Shown piece by piece: positions 5,935-7,207 of a DNA stretch of 7,207 bases. The position numbers and the translations under genes were made by a program. The stretch comes from an uncultured Alphaproteobacteria bacterium (lineage in GTDB: Bacteria; Pseudomonadota; Alphaproteobacteria; RF32; CAG-239): NCBI GenBank assembly GCA_944391365.1, contig CALXTH010000088.1, positions 1 through 7,207 on the forward strand, in the 5' to 3' direction. Within the stretch, counting starts at the first letter, position 1. The number at the start of each line of letters is the position of its first letter. Below the pieces are notes generated by a model. That model was not told where the DNA came from and did not search any database. It was given only the letters and a program-made list of their open reading frames with translations.

Positions 5935-5968
5935 ATCCGGGTATTGGAAAAAAATACCCGGATTTTTT
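5935..5968 (+). terminator. Strong intrinsic terminator of the SNF2-like/ibrA/ibrB operon
   Basis: ATCCGGGTATT (5935-5945) and AATACCCGGAT (5953-5963) make a perfect 11-bp stem around a 7-nt loop GGAAAAA, followed by six T (5963-5968). On the opposite strand no equally good T-run follows the hairpin, so it mainly serves the plus-strand operon, though it may slow transcription from the converging gene. Confidence 0.92.
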
Positions 5969-6014
5969 GTGTCAGTTTGTTGGATTTGTTTGCAAATGGT
6001 GGAGTTTGCTCTGA

Positions 6015-7207
6015 TTAGCATGGCTTAAAGTCGCCGTTTTTGCAACGTCCATTATCTGGATATTTTGTGGTTCCGTAATCACCGAGGCATTTTTCACTGG
6101 TGAGGGTACATTTGCCATTGCGGACTTCATAAGTCCGGTATATTTTACAAGTTGATCCGACATAGGTTGTTCCATCACAGCAGACGTCATAAACCATGTT
6201 ATAAGTTCGCGGCGATTCACATTTAACTTCAGGTTCTTCAGGTTTTGGTTTGCATTCAATGCATTTGTTGCAGGAGTTTGTTTTGGCACATCCGTAATCA
6301 CAAGATTTACTGGTTACCAAGCAATCTGAATTATAGCTTCCGGAGCTGCTGGAGCTTGAAGATGAAGAGCTGCTGGAGCTTGAAGACGAGCTGGAAGATG
6401 AAGAACTGCTATAACTTCCGGATGAAGACGAAGAGGAAGAACTGTTCCAGCCTCCGGAAGAGGAGGGGTAAGAAGGAGATGATTTACATTTATAGCAAGT
6501 TCCCGAGGTTAGGCCACAAGAGCAACGTTTGCGGGTAGTGGAGGTATAGCCGTAAGGACATGAGGAGGCATAACCGGCCGGGCAGTAGTAATAATGTTCA
6601 TGTTTGGCCTGGCATTGATAACAGGCAGAGCCGCATTCGGTTGTCGAGACTTTGACTTTTTTCTGGCTGCTGGAGCAGGAGACGGATTTTGAGCCGGACG
6701 GGCAAGTATCATCACAGCAGGCTTTGCAAGATGAATATTTGGTTGTTCCATTCCAGGTGCAGGATGAGGCGCCGGAAGCTTTACCACAGTCACAGGATTT
6801 ATAAGAGCTCGGGCATTTACAGTTGGCGTATTTACCACCGCAGGCGGTGCCGACGCCCTGTAATGGTGAGGAACAGGTGTAAAGGTCTGACCGGCAGACA
6901 CATTTGTCAAAGTAATTACTGTCGTAAGGGCAGCGTTTGTTGATGTTCTGAACTGAGTTACAGCTTCCGGTTTGCGTGTAGCCATCTTCTTTGCAAGCCC
7001 GCGGATTATCCAGCTGGCAGGAGGCATATTTCCCGCCGCAGCTTTCACCCACGCCGTAATAAGGTTTAGTGCAGGTGACTAAATTCGGTTTGCATTCACA
7101 TCTTTCAAAGAAATGGTTGTCGTAGGGGCAATAATTGACGGGATCTTGAACAGAACTGCAGGAGGTCAGGGTATATCCTTCTTTATTGCACCGTTCTTTG
7201 TTATCCA
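6015..7207 (-). CDS. Cysteine-rich repeat protein with poly-serine linker (5' end beyond window)
   Basis: The minus-strand frame is open from the right edge to TAA at 6015-6017, giving 396 visible residues, and no start lies in the window. A GTG at 7052 is an internal Val (YYGVGESCGG), not a start. About 48 residues are Cys (roughly 12%), so a secreted or surface protein held by disulfides, or a metal-rich one, is likely. A signal peptide would be outside the window. From the N-side come two 65-66-residue repeats (separate entry), then CxC/CC clusters (SCDCGK, CKACCDDTC), a KRCSCGLTSGTCYKCK module, a serine-rich linker of about 45 residues, and a C-terminal part with SCDYGCAKTNSCNKCIECK, a KPKPEEPEVK hinge and DVCCDGTTYVGSTC, ending in FKPC. 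I recognise the style from repeat proteins of gut Alphaproteobacteria, but no function is known to me. Adhesion or a cell-surface role is a guess. It converges on the ibr operon. Confidence 0.8.
   Translation of the reverse strand, partial: DNKERCNKEGYTLTSCSSVQDPVNYCPYDNHFFERCECKPNLVTCTKPYYGVGESCGGKYASCQLDNPRACKEDGYTQTGSCNSVQNINKRCPYDSNYFDKCVCRSDLYTCSSPLQGVGTACGGKYANCKCPSSYKSCDCGKASGASSCTWNGTTKYSSCKACCDDTCPSGSKSVSCSSSQKKVKVSTTECGSACYQCQAKHEHYYYCPAGYASSCPYGYTSTTRKRCSCGLTSGTCYKCKSSPSYPSSSGGWNSSSSSSSSGSYSSSSSSSSSSSSSSSSSSSSSSSGSYNSDCLVTSKSCDYGCAKTNSCNKCIECKPKPEEPEVKCESPRTYNMVYDVCCDGTTYVGSTCKIYRTYEVRNGKCTLTSEKCLGDYGTTKYPDNGRCKNGDFKPC
6335..6483 (-). repeat. Serine-rich linker tract with 24-bp internal DNA repeat
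   Basis: This segment encodes about 45 residues that are nearly all Ser, with scattered Gly, Tyr, Pro, Trp and Asn, including an uninterrupted run of more than 20 Ser. The codons are mixed (AGC, AGT, TCT, TCC, TCA, TCG). An 18-bp core, GCTGCTGGAGCTTGAAGA on the plus strand, occurs at 6345-6362 and again at 6369-6386, a period of 24 bp or eight codons. This suggests growth by local duplication. The tract probably acts as a flexible spacer between two Cys-rich domains. Confidence 0.85.
6813..7205 (-). repeat. Two tandem 65-66-residue Cys-rich protein repeats
   Basis: Unit 1 (7011-7205, 65 residues) and unit 2 (6813-7010, 66 residues) align end to end with about half of the positions identical, including every Cys up to CGGKYAxC. 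The shared pattern is DN-x3-C-x3-GYT-x-T-x(0,1)-SC-x-SVQ, then CPYD-x3-F-x2-C-x-C, L-x-TC, and GVG-x2-CGGKYA-x-C. More units may lie beyond the right edge, because unit 1 begins almost at the window border. Confidence 0.85.

Noticed and set aside
6343..6390. CRISPR-like direct repeats
   Set aside because: Only two 24-bp units without unique spacers, lying in frame within a coding sequence; this is an intragenic serine-codon duplication.
6245..6538. Plus-strand frame opposite the serine tract (Lys/Ser/Leu-rich)
   Set aside because: Its low-complexity composition is the antisense reading of the repetitive serine codons, with no RBS.
7050..7052. GTG at 7052 as start of the Cys-rich gene
   Set aside because: The frame stays open to the window edge and encodes a matching repeat unit upstream, so this Val is internal.

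Overview
The window looks like a piece of a bacterial chromosome with moderate GC. It holds part of a surface-polysaccharide locus, a tRNA, a compact three-gene cassette, and the 3' part of a cysteine-rich surface or secreted protein gene. The cysteine-rich repeats, with CGGKYxxC and CPYDxxFF-like motifs and a poly-serine linker, remind me of proteins that are abundant in uncultured gut Alphaproteobacteria (the Azospirillum-CAG/RF32-like group). This placement rests on resemblance only, and nothing in the window (no rRNA, for example) proves it.

Layout. (1) Positions 1-600, minus strand: a dTDP-sugar 3,4-ketoisomerase of the FdtA/QdtA type is followed, 27 bp downstream, by the first 57 codons of a GNAT/FemAB-like acyltransferase. 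A good promoter (TTGACA-18-TAATAT) lies upstream at 648-677. The pair suggests synthesis of an N-acylated 3-amino-3,6-dideoxyhexose for O-antigen or capsule. (2) Positions 693-2447, plus strand: a divergent two-domain glycosyltransferase, DUF616 (TOD1/MUCI70-like) fused to a GT-A type domain. Its true start may be the TTG at 858. (3) Positions 2476-2551, minus strand: tRNA-Val(UAC) with encoded CCA and its own promoter. (4) About 270 bp of gene-free sequence, which also carries the tRNA promoter.

(5) Positions 2820-5913, plus strand: three tightly coupled genes closed by a strong intrinsic terminator. They encode a SNF2-like protein whose ATPase motifs look destroyed, an IbrA-type (DUF3440) PAPS-reductase-like PP-loop protein, and an IbrB-type ParB/sulfiredoxin-fold protein with a helix-turn-helix-like segment. 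IbrA/IbrB pairs are known from prophages and islands, and their biochemistry is unsettled. The added pseudo-helicase makes this the most interesting part of the window. I infer a DNA- or nucleotide-directed activity, perhaps modification, regulation or defence, but the sequence does not prove it. (6) Positions 6015-7207, minus strand: a cysteine-rich repeat protein open at the right edge, about 12% Cys in the visible part, with a roughly 45-residue serine-rich linker.

The genes of the left half probably act together in surface glycan assembly. The cassette looks like an independent accessory unit placed between the tRNA and the Cys-rich gene.
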